NCBI GenBank assembly: GCA_025963425.1
Contig: JAOPUQ010000106.1
Location: 1-5,561, forward strand
DNA: 5,561 bases
Source of the DNA: Modestobacter sp.
GTDB taxonomy: Bacteria; Actinomycetota; Actinomycetes; Mycobacteriales; Geodermatophilaceae
Reading direction: 5' to 3'
Positions 5,041 through 5,561 of the stretch are shown here, in pieces. A model generated the notes under the pieces. It made no database searches. It saw only the letters and a list, made by a program, of their open reading frames with translations, and was not told where the DNA came from. The position numbers and the translations under genes were made by a program. Position 1 is the first letter of the stretch. Each line of letters opens with the position of its first letter.

Positions 5041-5561
5041 GAGTTCACCTTCTGGGGGAGGAGGGGCAGGAGGGGGCGGTCGTCGGCGCGCGGGACCTGG
5101 TCGTCCTCGGCGCCCGGGTAGCGGGTGGCGAGCAGCCCGCGGCAGAAGTGCGCGTTGCCGTCGATCGAGATGCGCACCGAGCGGGCCCGGCGCAGCGTCA
5201 GCGGCACCGCGGCCCGGTCGGGCCGCCGACCCTCGGCGTCGACCAGCACCGGGGCCTCGCCGGCGACCGGCAGGCCCAGGGTGGCCCGGCGGCGCACCAG
5301 CGCCTCGGTGGTGGGTCCGGCGGGGAGGTCGGCCAGGGTCACCTCACCGATATCGGCCTCGGCCCGGGTCGGGTCCGCCCGCAGCAGCGCGGTGAGTGCC
5401 CGCTCCATCGCCGCGGTGTGCGCCTTGCGCTGGAACACCGCCCGCAGCTCGTCCAGGCTCTCCTCCGCTTCGTGGCCGAAGGTGCCCACATAGCCGGCGT
5501 CGGCGGCGAGCCCGCGGTTGATCAGGTCGGAGTCGTGGTGGTCGTCGAGCTCCACCACGAC
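5037..5561 (-). CDS. 5'-truncated gene resembling the C-terminal part of a DUF59 (metal-sulfur cluster assembly-type) protein of monooxygenase operons
   Basis: The last 174 residues are visible; the gene enters from the right edge with no real start in view. The GTG codons near 5558 lie inside VVVELDD, which reads as a beta strand running into a conserved DHHDSDLINRG stretch. Next are GYVGTFGHEAEESLDELR (23-40) and FQRKAHTAAMERALTALL (43-60), helical, then a Leu/Arg-rich part. A conspicuous ISIDGNAHFCRGLLATRYPG (131-150) carries the only cysteine, Cys140. From memory of the family, this extension follows an N-terminal DUF59 domain in proteins encoded between a diiron propane/alkane monooxygenase and its alcohol dehydrogenase, probably helping metal-centre assembly. 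The DUF59 part itself is not in the window, so the family call is tentative although the gene is clearly real. The stop overlaps the dehydrogenase ATG. Confidence 0.6.
   Translation of the reverse strand, partial: VVVELDDHHDSDLINRGLAADAGYVGTFGHEAEESLDELRAVFQRKAHTAAMERALTALLRADPTRAEADIGEVTLADLPAGPTTEALVRRRATLGLPVAGEAPVLVDAEGRRPDRAAVPLTLRRARSVRISIDGNAHFCRGLLATRYPGAEDDQVPRADDRPLLPLLPQKVNS

Noticed and set aside
3907..5121. A 404-codon plus-strand open frame opposite the alcohol dehydrogenase
   Set aside because: Asp/Val/Gly/His-rich mirror of the real dehydrogenase gene, which has complete zinc and NAD motifs.
1..5561. CRISPR array, tRNA/rRNA, insertion sequence or attachment site
   Set aside because: No spaced direct repeats, cloverleaf, transposase motifs or terminal inverted repeats were seen on either strand.

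Overview
The window is very GC-rich, with GC-dominated third codon positions, GTG starts and 4-base stop/start overlaps. This points to a high-GC actinobacterium. The style would fit the Geodermatophilaceae or a related family, but that placement is inference. Five protein genes are well supported, two of them cut by the window edges. There is also one coding-like fragment without a start codon, plus several structured intergenic elements.

Left region (1-1612, minus strand): an ole-type pair. An OleA thiolase-fold acyl condensing enzyme (587-1612) is followed, with a 4-base overlap, by an alpha/beta hydrolase of the OleB type (590 to beyond base 1). OleA joins two fatty acyl-CoAs into a beta-keto acid. 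OleD and OleC normally carry it to a beta-lactone, and OleB decarboxylates the lactone to a long-chain internal cis-olefin. In actinobacteria OleB is often fused to OleC, so the gene cut at the left edge may be oleBC. OleD is not in view.

Centre: a 445-base divergent gap (1613-2057) separates oleA from a plus-strand LURP-one/tubby-like (scramblase-related) gene (2058-2678). The gap holds an unexplained minus-strand coding-like stretch (1674-1904). Converging on the scramblase-like gene is a minus-strand gene for an uncharacterised multi-pass membrane protein (2711-3844). A short possible two-way terminator lies between them.

Right region (3845-5561, minus strand): the leader of the membrane-protein gene carries three abutting dyads, two of which contain four TGACG half-sites at near-helical spacing. 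Next comes a strong hairpin terminator. Beyond it is a translationally coupled pair: a 5'-cut gene resembling the C-terminal part of DUF59-type metal-sulfur assembly proteins, then a zinc alcohol dehydrogenase. As I recall these families, this pair lies at the distal end of actinobacterial propane/alkane diiron monooxygenase (prm/mim-type) operons. If so, a hydrocarbon-oxidation operon ends here, about 2.4 kb from a hydrocarbon-synthesis operon. The monooxygenase genes themselves would lie beyond the right edge and are not seen.
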